Notes: generated by a model from the letters alone, not told the origin. 64,000 bases of DNA from Symbiodinium sp. CCMP2592 (GCA_905221615.1 CAJNDT010006130.1:62001-126000); one strand, 5' to 3'; positions 44,045-55,294 are shown, counted from the first letter of the stretch. Numbers and translations are program-made.

Positions 44045-44141
44045 GGACCAGACCTAGGAAAAAAAAACCGCTCCGCCTAAATATTAGGTGCCGTACTCTA
44101 ATCAGGACCCAAAAAGGGACCCTAATTTTGACAACCACCCA
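44045..44141 (-). repeat. Right terminal inverted repeat of the 8.9 kb transposon
   Basis: Reads GGACCAGACCTAGG, A-run, CCTAAATATTAGGTGCCGTA, then AAAAAGGGACC and TAATTTTGACAACCACCCA. It is the inverse of 35221-35303 and matches family A MITEs along most of its length. Confidence 0.8.
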
Positions 44142-44177
44142 CTTCTTCTTTGCCAGCTCTGCTGACCGTTGTAGCCA

Positions 44178-44465
44178 GTGCTCAGCCGTGCCGTTGGCTA
44201 TCTGCCTATGTACCGGAACATGGGTTCAAGCCTTTCACCTGCCGACTATGTAGGTTGGCGCGCATGTTGTGTCCTCCGCAACTCCATGGCGAAGAGGAGG
44301 TATGAAGAGGTCGACGAATTCCAGGAGGATGCCGAGGACGCTGAGGAGAATGCCGAGGAGGATGCCGAGCTGGACGCCGAGCAGAATGCCGAGGAGGACG
44401 GTGAGGCCGGGACCTTTGGGCAAGCTTGCCTTCATGTGAGGGAAGACGTGCAACGTAATGCGTAA
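44178..44465 (+). CDS. Acidic-repeat ORF, uncertain
   Basis: An ATG at 44286 opens MAKRRYEEVDEFQEDAEDAE, then an Asp/Ala/Glu-rich repeat built on GAGGATGCCGAG-type 12-15-mers, ending at TAA 44463-44465. It could be an exon of an acidic protein or a short coding-like minisatellite. It begins just outside the transposon's right end. Confidence 0.3.
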   Translation: MLSRAVGYLPMYRNMGSSLSPADYVGWRACCVLRNSMAKRRYEEVDEFQEDAEDAEENAEEDAELDAEQNAEEDGEAGTFGQACLHVREDVQRNA

Positions 44466-45715
44466 AGGGAGGGGGACCGGACAACTTCACGAAGCAGCTT
44501 CGGCTACTCGAATCGGGCGACGGGGCTGAACTGAGCTCCCGCTCCTCACGTCCCCCTCTTCGTCTCAAGCCGAACCTCGGGATGGCAACCGAAATCCCCA
44601 AAATCGCTACTTTCTGAGCCCTCCAGCTCCTGAATCTTCCTGCAAGCGTGTCATGCACCTGTGAGGCGAACGAGGATGAGAGGCCGGGAAATTCCAGAAG
44701 GGCCTGACTAACAGCAGGAGTTTGCGTCGGAGTGGGGCTTGGAGCAGGAGGAGAAGGCGGAGGAGGAGTATGAGCAGCAGTAAGACTTGAGGCGTAGTGG
44801 GAGTGGGAGGAGGAGGAGGAGGTGTACTACGAGTTGCTCAGACTTGGAGTTGGGGTCGGAGCAGGTGGTTGGTAGAAGAAGAAGTGAGCAGAAGTAGAAG
44901 GAAGTCTTTTAGAACTACGCCTGTGTGCTTGCAATCGAGAAGCTTGAGAGTTCATGCAAGTTTTGGTGGCCGTCTAGCCTACGTCCTATCAGTAAGTGCA
45001 GCAGCAACTCCCGAAGTCGTTTGCTCAGGCTCCAAACGGCAGATCCCTCTCTTCCGGCCAGGTATTGGGGCTTCATCTCGAGCGTGAAGGATGATCGAAT
45101 GTGGGCCCGGCCCTCTGCATGGGGAAGTGGACACTACCTCGAGTCCCAAAGCGGAAAAATTACAGGATCTCATGTTTTTTGGTCAATTTCGCAGGTGACT
45201 TGCGAACAGGTTCCCCCGGAGCCGGGAGCCCGGGATCGGGGTCTGGGGCATTAGTAACAGCGAGGATGGGAATCGGTTTCCAGCGGGTTGCAGATGATTT
45301 CTCCCATCATCACAATCTCTGACAGTTGCGGTAGCAATGTGATCATCGAAGCGGATTGGGACATCGTTGGTGGTGGTGATGGGGGGCGCTCGGGATATCC
45401 TCTCGTGTCCTTTTCGAGTTGTTACCCACTTCTCTGCTGCGGTTTGGGCTCACGGTCGAGAGTTTGGGATAGGACACGGTGATAACGAGGGGATTTTAGG
45501 CTACGCTATGCTTCAGCAGCCAGGAATACTGCTGTAAAATCCTGATCCAGATTCAGCAGCAAGCGTCGTGGATCGCGATGTCATTCTTCGCATCAGCACG
45601 GGTTCCGGCACTCTTCATAGTACGAGAGTGTCACAGGTAAGGTTGAGTTGTGTTCGACTCAAATCTCGCATAGTGTTAGGCTCAAGACCCAAACTACGTT
45701 GTGCCAAGGTGTACA
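44466..45715. other. No recognised gene
   Basis: GAGGAG-rich tract at 44740-44900. A short open stretch after CGCAG at about 45194 (VTCEQVPPEPGARDRGLGH) ends in a stop and might be a terminal exon, without support. Confidence 0.35.
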
Positions 45716-45818
45716 TGGGTGGTTGTCAAAATTAGAGTTCCTTTTTGGGTCTCTACTATAATACGGCACCTAATATTTAGGGTGCCCAAATAGGGGCCAT
45801 AATTGCGACAACCACCCA
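45716..45818. mobile_element. Palindromic MITE, family A, second copy
   Basis: 103 bp. The left end is TGGGTGGTTGTCAAAATTAG and the right end TTGCGACAACCACCCA. The centre is TACGGCACCTAATATTTAGG. If the ends are read as GGG/CCC, ACAT flanks both sides. It lies 1.6 kb beyond the right end of the 8.9 kb transposon, whose right terminus it matches closely. Confidence 0.85.
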
Positions 45819-46009
45819 CATGTGTGGGTATGGTTTGCGCTCAGTTTCTACTCTGTGGTACTGTAGTTGGCTTCCTCCGCGATCTCATGCTTGCTGGACT
45901 GTGATGTGTTCCTCACATTTTAAGGACATATGTAGCAGGATTGGATGCTATATCCCTTCGATTGTTTCTTTACACGACTGTTCTTGGCTCAATGACACAA
46001 GTTTATACA

Positions 46010-46115
46010 TACGTATATACACACATACATGCAACACATAGATATACCCGTATACATACATGCATACATACATGCTTGTATATATATATATATATGCACA
46101 TATTGGCCGAAAAAA

Positions 46116-46152
<37 letters not shown>

Positions 46153-46167
46153 TATTGGCCGAAAACT
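46010..46167. repeat. TA microsatellite with a duplicated unique spacer
   Basis: ACATACATGC units, then two (TA)n runs, each followed by the same unique string TGCACATATTGGCCGAAAA (46095 and 46147 regions). Confidence 0.85.
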
Positions 46168-46217
46168 GAAACCGTAAAACCGCACATGCCTAACCCATAC
46201 CGACATAGAAGCAGGTT

Positions 46218-46275
46218 TAAACCCTCAACCCCGAAATCTCAAACCCTAAACCCTAAGCCCTAAACCCTAAACCCC
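46218..46275 (+). repeat. Interstitial telomere-like tract
   Basis: CCCTCAACC then perfect CCCTAAACCCTAAGCCCTAA units, about 45 bp upstream of a candidate exon. Confidence 0.8.
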
Positions 46276-46318
46276 AAAAGCGTAAATCAACGAAGCCTTG
46301 AAGACCCGTCCGTCTCAG

Positions 46319-46373
46319 GTTCGCGGACCGAGACCCGAAGATCACGCGCAAGAGCGCAGGGCTGAGACGAAAG
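46319..46373 (+). CDS. Candidate exon next to a family B element
   Basis: After CTCAG one frame reads FADRDPKITRKSAGLRRK, basic and protein-like. The candidate donor AAG|GACCAT (GA) lies 5 bp before the family B element at 46379. No family was recognised. Confidence 0.35.
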
Positions 46374-46378
46374 GACCA

Positions 46379-46492
46379 TAGGGGCTTAAATAATTAGCCT
46401 TCAAAGGGATACCAATACTATTTTGGGGGTTCCATTACAACTATAGTACAATGGGCCCGAAAACCCTACTCTAATTATGAAGGCCAATACAT
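46379..46492. mobile_element. Family B inverted-repeat element
   Basis: Starts TAGGGGCTTAAATAATTAGC, carries TACTATTTTGGGGGTTCC and AGTACAATGGGCCCGAAAA, and ends CTAATTATGAAGGCC. The ends are inverted with respect to each other. Probably inside an intron that begins at 46374. Confidence 0.75.
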
Positions 46493-47186
46493 TAGGTGAG
46501 TAGACAGGGGCAGGGGCTACCCTGATTCAGGCTTTTGCTGGCTTCGTATCGCTTTGCCTTGTGCGGGCTTCACCGAAAACATTTCGTAAACTACTTGGGT
46601 GCTCTTCAGAGGTTTGAAGAATCTCGATTACTGGCGTTCTTGTAAGACTGGTAAGATACCTATGTGGACTAGAGTGACTAGAGTTCTTGCAGTAAGGATG
46701 ACTCAAAGGAACCTGGTTTAGGCTAGCGGCTAGCAGTTGCGCTTGTGGTAAGCTCAGATAAGGTAGGTCGGATACCTGCATGCCGTGGCAATGGGTGGTT
46801 CACTGTTGGCCTCGCTGGCGATCGCTAAAGCCAAACCTTAGTAGTTTCGATGAAAGTGCAGGCAGATGATCCGAATGGTTATGGTAACCGGGATAAGTAG
46901 TCGGAGCCTTGATACGGATGATCAAGGAGTCCAGCTGCAGGCTCTTGCCCAGGACAATTGAAGGCCACACAAGTTGCTGCAACATGCGAACATGCAACAT
47001 CTCAGAAAACCGGTGCGACCTCCAACCACCATTGTTCGAGTGGCGAGTTTCCAAAAGCTCCGCAAATCCTAAAGCCAACAGCCCCAACATCTTGGATCTT
47101 ACACCCTTAAGCTACCTGGAAAGCATTAGATACTAAACCCTCAAACCTAAACATAACCCACAGCCTGCCTTTCTGTGGTCGCCCAG
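46493..47186. other. No recognised gene
   Basis: Open frames on either strand here have no motif; probably intronic. Confidence 0.4.
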
Positions 47187-47394
47187 GCAAAGCACCTGCT
47201 GGCCTCGAGCTGGGGAGCCGGGGCCCCAGTGAATGTCCACTCAAAGAGGCCGTGAAAGAGTGGGCTTCGCTTCAAATTTTTCAGCTTCGAGGGCTTTGGA
47301 GTTCGGGTACTCGCCAGCCTTCTGTGTTTGTGCTTCTGCTTTTCAGTTCTTTCATTCAGGAGCTGCAGCGGTTCTATGCAGTCCAGGAGGAGTG
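47187..47394 (+). CDS. Two candidate short exons
   Basis: Exon 47187-47247 follows CCCAG, reads AKHLLASSWGAGAPVNVHSK and has a GC donor. Exon 47360-47394 follows TTCAG, reads ELQRFYAVQEEW and has a GT donor. The second is coiled-coil-like. Neither has a recognised family, and their link to each other or to nearby exons is unproven. Confidence 0.35.
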
Positions 47395-48475
47395 GTGGGT
47401 TTTTTGGATGCAATGTTTTTCGGTAATACCATGTTACTTAGCATCCTCATCCAAGCGTAGCTAGCATGATTAAAGGGCTTGTATACATGCAGTGACTTAT
47501 TTGAGAGAAGAGGTCTCGTAAAAAGCTCAAAGGCTGGTTCTTGGAGTTTTAAAAGCAACGAGGCTGAGGCGTTCTGATACTCATGCTTTCGGCCACTGAC
47601 CTGACTGTAATGGGGACACTTTCAATCAACCATGCCGCAACCTAGTAACCTGAAAGCTTGACATCCAAATCCGGAAGCCCCGAACCCCGACTCGGCCAGA
47701 CTTCTGCTTGCAAGCCCCAAGCTCGAAAGCGCCAAACCTGCAAAAGGCTGGATCAGCTTCGACCTCCTGGACGAGTGGCCAGGAATCTTTGCTCAGCCAT
47801 TAAATCACTCGACGTTGAGGTATCGTATGTCAACATGAAGGCAATAATAATGCATATCGTCGTAATACTACTCACCGTACTACTACTCACAGTTGCTGGA
47901 CAAAACTTCTTGGGCACAGTTGTGCCTGTGGGCCTACATGGCTTGTGCGAGGACGGAGACGTGAGTGCAGTGAGTGGCAGCGTGTGTGACAGGGTGTGTG
48001 ACAGGTTGTGACAGTTGCGAGGGTTGTGGAAGACAAGATCCCCACCGTCATTCCCTTACGGCCCACCGCTTGATGCAGGAGTTACCTAGTGTGGGAAGCC
48101 ACTAGACGGGAACCCAGAGCGGCGGCTCCCTCGGGGGTGCGACCCAACTGCTATCAAGTGCGTGAGCACCGGACGCGGTGGCTCACACTTAGGGTGGAGG
48201 TCGATGTGAAGCTCGGTCTCTAGTAGAGCCACTTTGTAGAGAGGGCATTTCTAAGCGAAAGATGCAGCAGCTTTCTCGTTTCACGAGTGCATGGGAGCAA
48301 AGGCGCCCGCAAAGCGCAGAGCACGCTCGCGCAGCGTTCAATTGAAAAGTTGCTAGGCATGTTAGTCATAGCCTCACACGTGCCCCATAATGAGAACGAT
48401 CGTGCCAGTAGCAAAAACCAAAGTGTAGTCTTGGTCAAGATAAGAAAGCACTACGACATGTGCTGCAAAACCCAG

Positions 48476-48563
48476 GAGAGAACTGGGGCTCCCTCCTTGT
48501 CATCAACATCGAGCCTTGCGAGCCACCTGACGATTGGGACAAGGAGGAGCTGGCGGGGCTCAG
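48476..48563 (+). CDS. Candidate exon, family not recognised
   Basis: After CCCAG the frame reads ENWGSLLVINIEPCEPPDDW then DKEELAGL and meets a GT donor (CTCAG|GTGTTTG). The mixed hydrophobic strand plus acidic segment is protein-like. 88 bp, internal exon of an unidentified gene. Confidence 0.4.
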
Positions 48564-48943
48564 GTGTTTGAGGAGCTGGTGCAGTGCATGTTTCACATAT
48601 GATTCGTGTTTAAGGTCGAAAGGTTCAGGTTCTCGTGGGTTTCGGCCGTGCCCCACATCAGGTTACGACTACTACTCTTTTGCCAATGCTAATTGGTTTA
48701 CCAACAAATGGCTGGAACGGGTCCTCTCCCTTCAGACACAGGGCTATGTTGATGCTGCATTGTTTTGCTGGCAATTTGGTTACAAAAGTTCGCATGAAAC
48801 CAGTGCCATGCACCGAAACTAGCTGTATAGAATGCCAGGCTGTTAGTTGTTGTGATCCGGCAAGGCCGTGCAGTTTTTTTGGATGGTGTAGGGGATAACT
48901 CACTGAATCAGTGTCATCATGCGTGTCATGATCGAGCCATGTG

Positions 48944-49040
48944 TCTCCCGACAAAGACAAGGACTACGAACAGGATCAGGATGAGGACGGCCACAAAAGG
49001 AAAGACCCGGCAAACACGCGGCGGGAAACGAGCGCGATAA
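48944..49040 (+). CDS. Possible exon with charged low-complexity peptide
   Basis: The frame reads SPDKDKDYEQDQDEDGHKRK then DPANTRRETS. The charged D/E/K/Q composition resembles disordered regions of RNA-binding proteins. Borders are not settled and no start is visible. Confidence 0.3.
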
Positions 49041-49384
49041 CGACGACTAGAGTTACACGGCTGCCGCATGCACCGGGTTCAGGAATTCCCGTTTGGGGGT
49101 CTTTGTGATGCGTATGGGTTCGAGGCTTGATGTTGGCGGAGCTTTGCGCGCACATGTGCTACTTCCACTTCGAGTAGCAAAATCATCACCACCTGCCTGA
49201 CAGATGCTTCCGAGCTGGGTATCAAGCACGTGCATCCTGCCCCAATTTATGCAACAATATTGCCGACGACGACTATCTGCTACTGCGGCGGCACTTGTAG
49301 TCCCCACGAGCAACAAACCAGTACCATTATCGCCACAGCTGCCTGCAGTGCTGCTGTTGCTGATGCTGTTGCCACGACGACATA

Positions 49385-49532
49385 TTACGCCTATTGCAAC
49401 ATCAGCTACAACAACAGCAACAACAACTACCACGACTACAACAGCAATTATTATTATTATTACCAGTAGTACTTTGACGACGACGACTACTACTACTGCT
49501 ACGGCGGCGACAACGACAATTACTACTGTTAT

Positions 49533-49581
<49 letters not shown>

Positions 49582-50183
49582 GCTTTTGCTATTGCTCTTG
49601 CTCCTTCTCCTCCTACTATTGGCTACTACTACGACGACGACTACTGCTATTGCTCTTGTTACCGCCATTAAGGCTACAGCCACTACCCCCGCTACCACCA
49701 CTACTACCATTACCACTGCCACTACCACTGCCATTGCCACTGCCACTGCCACTATCACTACCGCTACGACTATTTTACCACGACTACTACCACTGCCCCT
49801 GCCACCACCACCGCTTCCACGGCCACTACCATTACCACTAAGATAATCCACTACCACTACCACCACCGTGACCACTGCCACTACCACCACCACTGCCACT
49901 GCCGCTGCCACTGCCACTCGTACGACCACGACCACCACCACCACCACCTCCACGACGACCACTACGACTGGCACTACCACTACCCCAACCACCACCAATA
50001 TTAATCCTAATATTAGTATTGATACTAGTACTTCAATACTGTAGTATTGGTATTGCTACCGCTACTATTACTACTACTACTACTACTACTACTACTATTA
50101 CTACTACTACTACTACTCCTGCTGCTGCTGCTGCTACTACTACTACTACTACACTACTACTACTACTACTACCACTACTACTA

Positions 50184-50222
<39 letters not shown>

Positions 50223-50350
50223 TTACTACTACTACTAGTTAAGACTACCAGTACCAGTATCAGTTCTAGTACTAGTACTTTACGGGTATTTGTATAAATA
50301 CGACTACTTACTATTTCTCAGGATTACCACCCCCGCTGTTATTACTACTG

Positions 50351-50385
<35 letters not shown>

Positions 50386-50560
50386 GTTGCTGCTGCTGCT
50401 GCTGCTGCTACGACTACCACTACTACGCCTACCAGTACTGCTACTACTACTGCTAGTACTACTGCTGCTACTGTTACTGCTACTGCTACTATTACTACCA
50501 CTACTGCTAGTACTGGTACTCGTACTTGTACTAGTACTAGTACTGCTGCCGATCCCCAAC
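49385..50560 (+). repeat. Long ACT/ACC/CTG trinucleotide microsatellite complex
   Basis: About 1.1 kb of ACA, ACT, ACC, CTG and ATT triplets: 49480-49680, 49690-49995 (ACC-rich), 50055-50240 (ACT), 50335-50545 (ACT/CTG). A short AT-rich palindromic stretch (AATATTAATCCTAATATTAG) lies at 49997-50020. All long ORFs here are artefacts of triplet periodicity. Confidence 0.95.
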
Positions 50561-50765
50561 GGCAAGAATAATTGGGATGATGATGCAAAGTAGCACTCCC
50601 GTAACAAAAGCAACAGCAGCCAAACACTAGAAATAAGAGCGATGGTACCAGCTGAACCGAATATAACCAGTGTTTGTTATGTAGAAGGAGTTCTTGAGTC
50701 CTGCGTTTGTGCATACAGTTTTTTCATTGGTTTTGAAGGAACTTAGTTTATTATGCCACTGCACA

Positions 50766-50807
50766 GGAAGCCTTGGCAGCGGTGCAGGCCAAGGAGCGCG
50801 CAACAAG
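50766..50807 (+). CDS. Candidate coiled-coil-like micro-exon
   Basis: 42 bp after CACAG, phase 0, reading EALAAVQAKERATR, followed by a GA donor (AAG|GAGTGA). Same style as the micro-exons at 20-28 and 33-34 kb. Confidence 0.35.
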
Positions 50808-52013
50808 GAGTGACCGAGGTTCCAAAGAGCCACGAAACAACAAGGCCATGTAGCAAGCGGATTTCGTTTGGGCGTCGGTTTCTGAGCTTACGATTCGGAT
50901 ATAGGGTTATGTACCAAGGGAATGTGATTTGAGAAATACACCTGTCAACTTATCAATACTCTAGCGAGAAGTTTCACATCAGCGCTTGAGCCTAATTAGT
51001 AGCATGCATCAAACCCAATCTAAAGGACCCTCTACTCTTCGCTTAGTTTGCGCCCCGCAGTCGTCACTGCCCTTGCGGGTCGGAGGTGCTTTTTCACCTG
51101 AAACACAGCTCAACAAGCCGGCATACGCACCATTCTTCACATCCATCGAGAAACACTTTCATTTCTCAAGCAACATGAAAGGACAGCAACAAACCCAGTC
51201 TTGCTGTACACTTTAGCCCTTTGCCGCAGCGTTTGGCCTGCAAACCTTGTTGGAAGTGGTGCGGGGGTTGAAGTTTGGGATTGCGGCGTGGGCGTGGTGT
51301 TGGTGATGATGCGGCGTTGCAGGGGTTGCGGGTTGGCATGGTTGTTTGTTCGCCGCACTGGTGGCAAGTGGTGATGTTGGTGGATCCTGGTGGATGTTGG
51401 TGGTGAGGTTGCGGGTAGCGGTGTGGAGGATGAGCGGTCGTGCCGCTGTGTCGGCCCTGCTTCAATCCTCACTTCCGCTGCCACTGATCAACAGCCTTCG
51501 TGTCTCAGGCAAACCAGTGGGGCCAGGCCAAGGCTGGCTGGGGTCCCTGCGTTTGGGGTATTGGGGTAATTTCGCTGAGAGCTTTCTTCCCAATTCAGGA
51601 CACGGTATCGCTTGACTGGGCCTGGCATGTTACGCTTGCCGCCATAACTGTATAACCGTTTCGCAATGGCCAGCCTTGAGTACGGAAGGCCAGAGACTTG
51701 TTTGGTGTGGTAGTATCAGAAGAAGCAGCAGGAGTACTACTGTAGCCATCGCCTTCGTCGTCCATGGTAGCAGAGTAGCTGTCGTAGTCGTGCTCATCGT
51801 CTGGTTTCGGTGTCGGGTAGTAGTACTCGTAACCTCATCATCGTCGTCGATCGAGCTGGTTCTGGCGCCAGGCCAACGGGCACGCCAACGGCCGGAATGG
51901 CCAAGGGCGGGTGCCCCCGGCTGCCCAAGCCCTGACCTCCAGGCGAGCTCAGCTTCCATGCCTCAGACAGAAACACGATGGCAATGTTGCGAAAGCCTGA
52001 ATTCTGAGACATG
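50808..52013. other. No firm gene
   Basis: A stretch at 51870-51935 after CCAG reads ANGHANGRNGQGRVPPAAQ and may be an exon. GTG/TGG-rich sequence lies at 51255-51420. Nothing else was recognised. Confidence 0.35.
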
Positions 52014-52075
52014 GTGGGATCCTTATATTAAGGATCCTACTACTTAGGGTACTACATTAGGGTCTCCCCATTTTC
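52014..52075. mobile_element. Family F inverted-repeat fragment
   Basis: GGATCCTTATATTAAGGATCC is itself a palindrome, followed by TACTACTTAGGGTACTACAT and TAGGGTCTCCCC. The same layout recurs at 53434-53495. Confidence 0.6.
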
Positions 52076-52210
52076 GGAAACTCCCACATTGCCGCATACC
52101 CGTGAGGTCACAGCCGGCGGCCAAGCGACCAGGACAAGCTGCGGTGCCCGCTGCAGGCGTGGAGTCGCTGAGAATGGTTCCGGTTCTGAGGAGTGGAAGA
52201 GGTGGCTACT

Positions 52211-52316
52211 ATAGGGGGGGGTTATCTAGTTATGCCAACACTATTTTGGGGGTTCCTTATTATTATCATAGTATAATGGACCCCAAAACCCCATTCGAAT
52301 CATTAAGGCCCCTACC
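52211..52316. mobile_element. Family B inverted-repeat element
   Basis: Starts ATAGGGGGGGGTTATCTAG, carries CACTATTTTGGGGGTTCC and TATAATGGACCCCAAAACC, and ends ATTAAGGCCCCTACC. It begins about 10 bp after a possible exon that follows CTGCAG at 52155 (GVESLRMVPVLRSG). Confidence 0.75.
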
Positions 52317-53433
52317 TTAGCAGGGATGGCCAGGTTGTCGTGTGAATCGTAGACACGACTCTGGTAGCTCGTACCGCTCCGGATGTGTTCACGGGATCAC
52401 GATCCAACTAGGCAGGGCGTTCTCTGTGGCCTTCTCCTTTCCTAAAACAGATCTCACTGTTTCAAGTATCGATACTCCGGCTTTGGAACAGGACCGCCGG
52501 ATAGCCACAACTGAAAACAGGTTTTGAGCTTTCGAACCCTGACCCCTGAACCCCCCAAAGCCCAAACCCTGAAGCCTCAAATCCTGGTATCTAACGCTTG
52601 AAGCTCTAGAACGCCAAAGCCCTGAAGCCCGCGAGCCCTAACCCAAAGGCCGAATTTTCAACCGAGGCGGCTTCAGGAAGTCACTGAAAGAACCCATAAC
52701 CAATCCATGCTGAGCACTTAGAGAACCCAGGACCTGGAGTAGCCCCTTGTTCCCTTTTTCAGGGTTGGGGTTCCCTTACAATCCCCTTCAAACCCAAAAG
52801 GGCACCCTTTTTATTGCTGGGTTACTTTTGGGTCTAGGAACCCAAACAACCCTCAAGCCTTCGTGCTGGCAAGCGAGGCGGCCTCAGCAAGTCTTCAGCT
52901 GTTGCTGCCTTCCGGGAAGCTACTAGGGCGGGTCGGGCGCCCCAGTCGGCTTAGGGTGGAGGGTCTAAAGTTTAGGGGTTTGGGGTTCGATGGCTTCAGT
53001 ATGTGGCAGGGTCTATAGTCTATAGTTCAGGGGAGTTGTAGTGACCTTTGTTGCCCTAGCGCGCTCGCCAGGGTATTTAACTCAACAGCCTCATTCTGGC
53101 ATCCAAATGACTGAAACCCGCCAGTACATGGGCGGAACGGTTGGTGGGGGCGGGGGTGGGCCATTTGGGTTATGGTGGTCGTCATGGAAGTGTTGGTGGG
53201 TAGCCAAAAAAAAGTTCAGGACTGTTTCCCATAGACTTCCAGGGTTTCAAACTCATTGGAATTTTGTGCGAAAGCTTCAATGGAAAGCTTAACAAGAACT
53301 TTACATCAGGGGACGTTCCGCATGTTGAGCAGGCGCTTTATAAAGATTACATGCGGTCTGTTGATGCTGTAGGGCCTTGTTAAACTCTGATAGGGTCTGG
53401 CAGAAATTAGGGGTGCCATATTTTGGGTCCTTA
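52317..53433. other. No recognised gene
   Basis: Telomere-like and CCCTGAA units at 52530-52640; otherwise unique. No exon defended. Confidence 0.4.
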
Positions 53434-53500
53434 TAATGAGGATCCTACCATTTAAAATACTATATTAAAATAGGATCCCCTATTAGGACTATATGTCTGG
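53434..53500. mobile_element. Family F inverted-repeat element
   Basis: GGGTCCTTATAATGAGGATC, CTACCATTTAAAATACTATA and TTAAAATAGGATCCCC. Related in layout to 52014-52075. Confidence 0.6.
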
Positions 53501-53561
53501 TCTCCTAGCCAGCTAACAGCCCGCGCGGAGTTGTACCTTCATTCAGGAGACCTCGCGCCCA

Positions 53562-53718
53562 ATGTAGGAGCCTGATTAAGAGACCCTGGGCCCGTATTAG
53601 GGTCTATAAGGGTTACTATAAGGGATCTATAGGGGTACTGTAATAGTGTAGGAACCTGATTAAGAAACCCTGGGCCTAAAACGCCAAAAAATCAGGTTCC
53701 TAGATTAGGGCATCTCTG
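53562..53718. mobile_element. Family G element with internal direct and inverted copies
   Basis: GTAGGAGCCTGATTAAGAG and GTAGGAACCTGATTAAGAA occur 85 bp apart as direct repeats, and a third copy is inverted (AATCAGGTTCCTAGATTAGG). Between the first two lies TAAGGGTTACTATAAGGG. Related pieces are at 4687-4735, 34684-34750 and, inverted, 55295-55350. Confidence 0.65.
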
Positions 53719-55174
53719 GAGCTCGAAGGTGTCTCGACAAGCCTCGCCATTTACTCGGCACGGTGCGAAAGATAAAAAGGCAGAGTACTTACATAAACTT
53801 CGATGTCCGTATACTCAGCAAACACAAGCTGGTTGCCCCAAGTCCGGGAACAAAGCCTCGTTGGAATGATTACTCGGTTTCGAAGCACATATTACTTATT
53901 ACCTGATCGATGCCCTCAGCCCAGATACCGGAGACAGAAGCAAGATCAATCTGAGAGCCTGAATAGAATCGTGTTCGTACGCTCCAAGATCCTGAACGTA
54001 AGCGGTCACAGCCTGACCCTTAAACATAACTCGACACGTAGACCCAAGCTTAAGCCACAAGCGGCATCCGCAAAGCCTGAACCCTGCTGAGACAGGCACA
54101 ACCTCAAAACCCGTATCCCTAGACTCTAGACCCCATCAAAGTAAACCCCAAATCTCAAAGCCTGAACTGAACCTTACTACTCAAAAGCCAATCCAAACCC
54201 GACTGGCAAACCTTTAAAGCAAAGCCCGAATTCTGAATACTATACACCCCGCTACGCCCCCCCGCAGCCCCATGCGTGGAGGCCTTAAGCCAAAGCCGCA
54301 CCGAAATCTGACTCTCCGCTCAGGGCGGGCTTTCAGCTCGGGTTGGAGCACGCCGAAAAAACAGGCCACCCAGGCACTCTGGTCGCAGGTCTCTTTTTCT
54401 ATGAGGAGAAACTCAGGGGTTGCTTGCTGCCGGATCTTTATTTATCTGGGGATCCCAGCATTCCGTTTTGTGGCAACTTAGAGGAGAAGCACTCTGATTC
54501 ATTGATGCCAGGCAAGTGTGAGCATAGCTAATCTCTTAAACTCCGGGCCCAGACCCTCGGCATTGAGGGGGCTACTCCGAAGCTGCCCCAGTACCTAGTG
54601 CTTTTGCTAGGCCATGCGAAGGCCGCCTTATGTCCTCAAGCACAGCAAGGAACCCGGGACCATCCAAGCTCCATTAAATGGTCTTGCCTGGATGTTATGG
54701 CATCTAGGCCTGAATATTCACTGCAGTCACACCGTTCTGGCGTACACTCTAGTCTCGATCTACTACTTGTGAAGCCTTGAGCTGGGCCACATATAGTGCA
54801 ATGGATGCTCCCCAGGTGTCGAACTGGAAGCGGCCGAGAAAGCAGGAGGCGACAAGTGTTTGCCAGGGCCGAAACCCTCAGCTCCATGATGTATGGGGAC
54901 GTCTCGAGAGATGGTTGAGTGGGGTCTGAGTGGTCGTTTGAGACTTCATTGATGAGTTTCCGTGAGGCCGTGCCAGCTGATCTAGCTCCGTTTGAGCCTC
55001 TTGGCTGGCCAGACCCCTCCCCCTCGGAGTGCATGATGTGGGCAGCGGCTTTGGTTCAACTTAAATTCAGATCAGCTGATTTGGGACCTACAAAAAGCAG
55101 CGTTCTGTGGCAGAAGGATTGTCCAAAGCACCCCCGCTGGCTGAGGGAAGGGCATCCTAGAATACCGCATCCTC
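53719..55174. other. No firm gene
   Basis: The frame at 54949-55055 reads SFREAVPADLAPFEPLGWPD and looks coding for about 35 codons, without a recognised family. The rest is intron-like. Confidence 0.35.
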
Positions 55175-55199
55175 ACGCCCAGACAGGACCCAGATTTAA

Positions 55200-55283
55200 A
55201 AACCCGAAGCCCTAAACTGCTCGATCCGGAGCTGCTGAACCCTTATCCCTAAGGCTTAAACCCTAAACCTTAAAACCCGAATC
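55200..55283 (+). repeat. Interstitial telomere-like tract
   Basis: Degenerate CCCTAAA/CCCTTATCCC/TTAAACCCTAAACC units. The opposite orientation (TTTTAGGGTTTT) appears at 55470-55490. Confidence 0.7.
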
Positions 55284-55294
55284 CCACTCTTTGA

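Larger units (their letters stand above)
35221..44141 (+). mobile_element. 8.9 kb Mutator-like DNA transposon with inverted ends, encoding a DUF3987-like protein and a MULE transposase
   Basis: The left end (35221-35303) and the reverse complement of the right end (44045-44141) match in order: TGG(G/C)GGTGG-type start, TGTCAAAAT-A-GGTCCC, TTTTTGGGT, a CTAA-TATT-AGG block, a T-run, then CCTAGGTCTGGTCC identical in both. All long coding frames inside run left to right (35388-40640). The right 3.5 kb holds smaller ORFs, an AAC/GAC triplet tract and a 54-bp minisatellite. No convincing target-site duplication was found: ATTT on the left against ACTT on the right if the ends are GGG/CCC. Family A MITEs at 2380 and 45716 share the terminal sequence. 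The transposase frames are disrupted, so this copy may be inactive. Confidence 0.75.

Noticed and set aside
49204..50714. Several long Thr/Leu/Val/Ser ORFs on both strands
   Set aside because: ACT/ACC triplet arrays.
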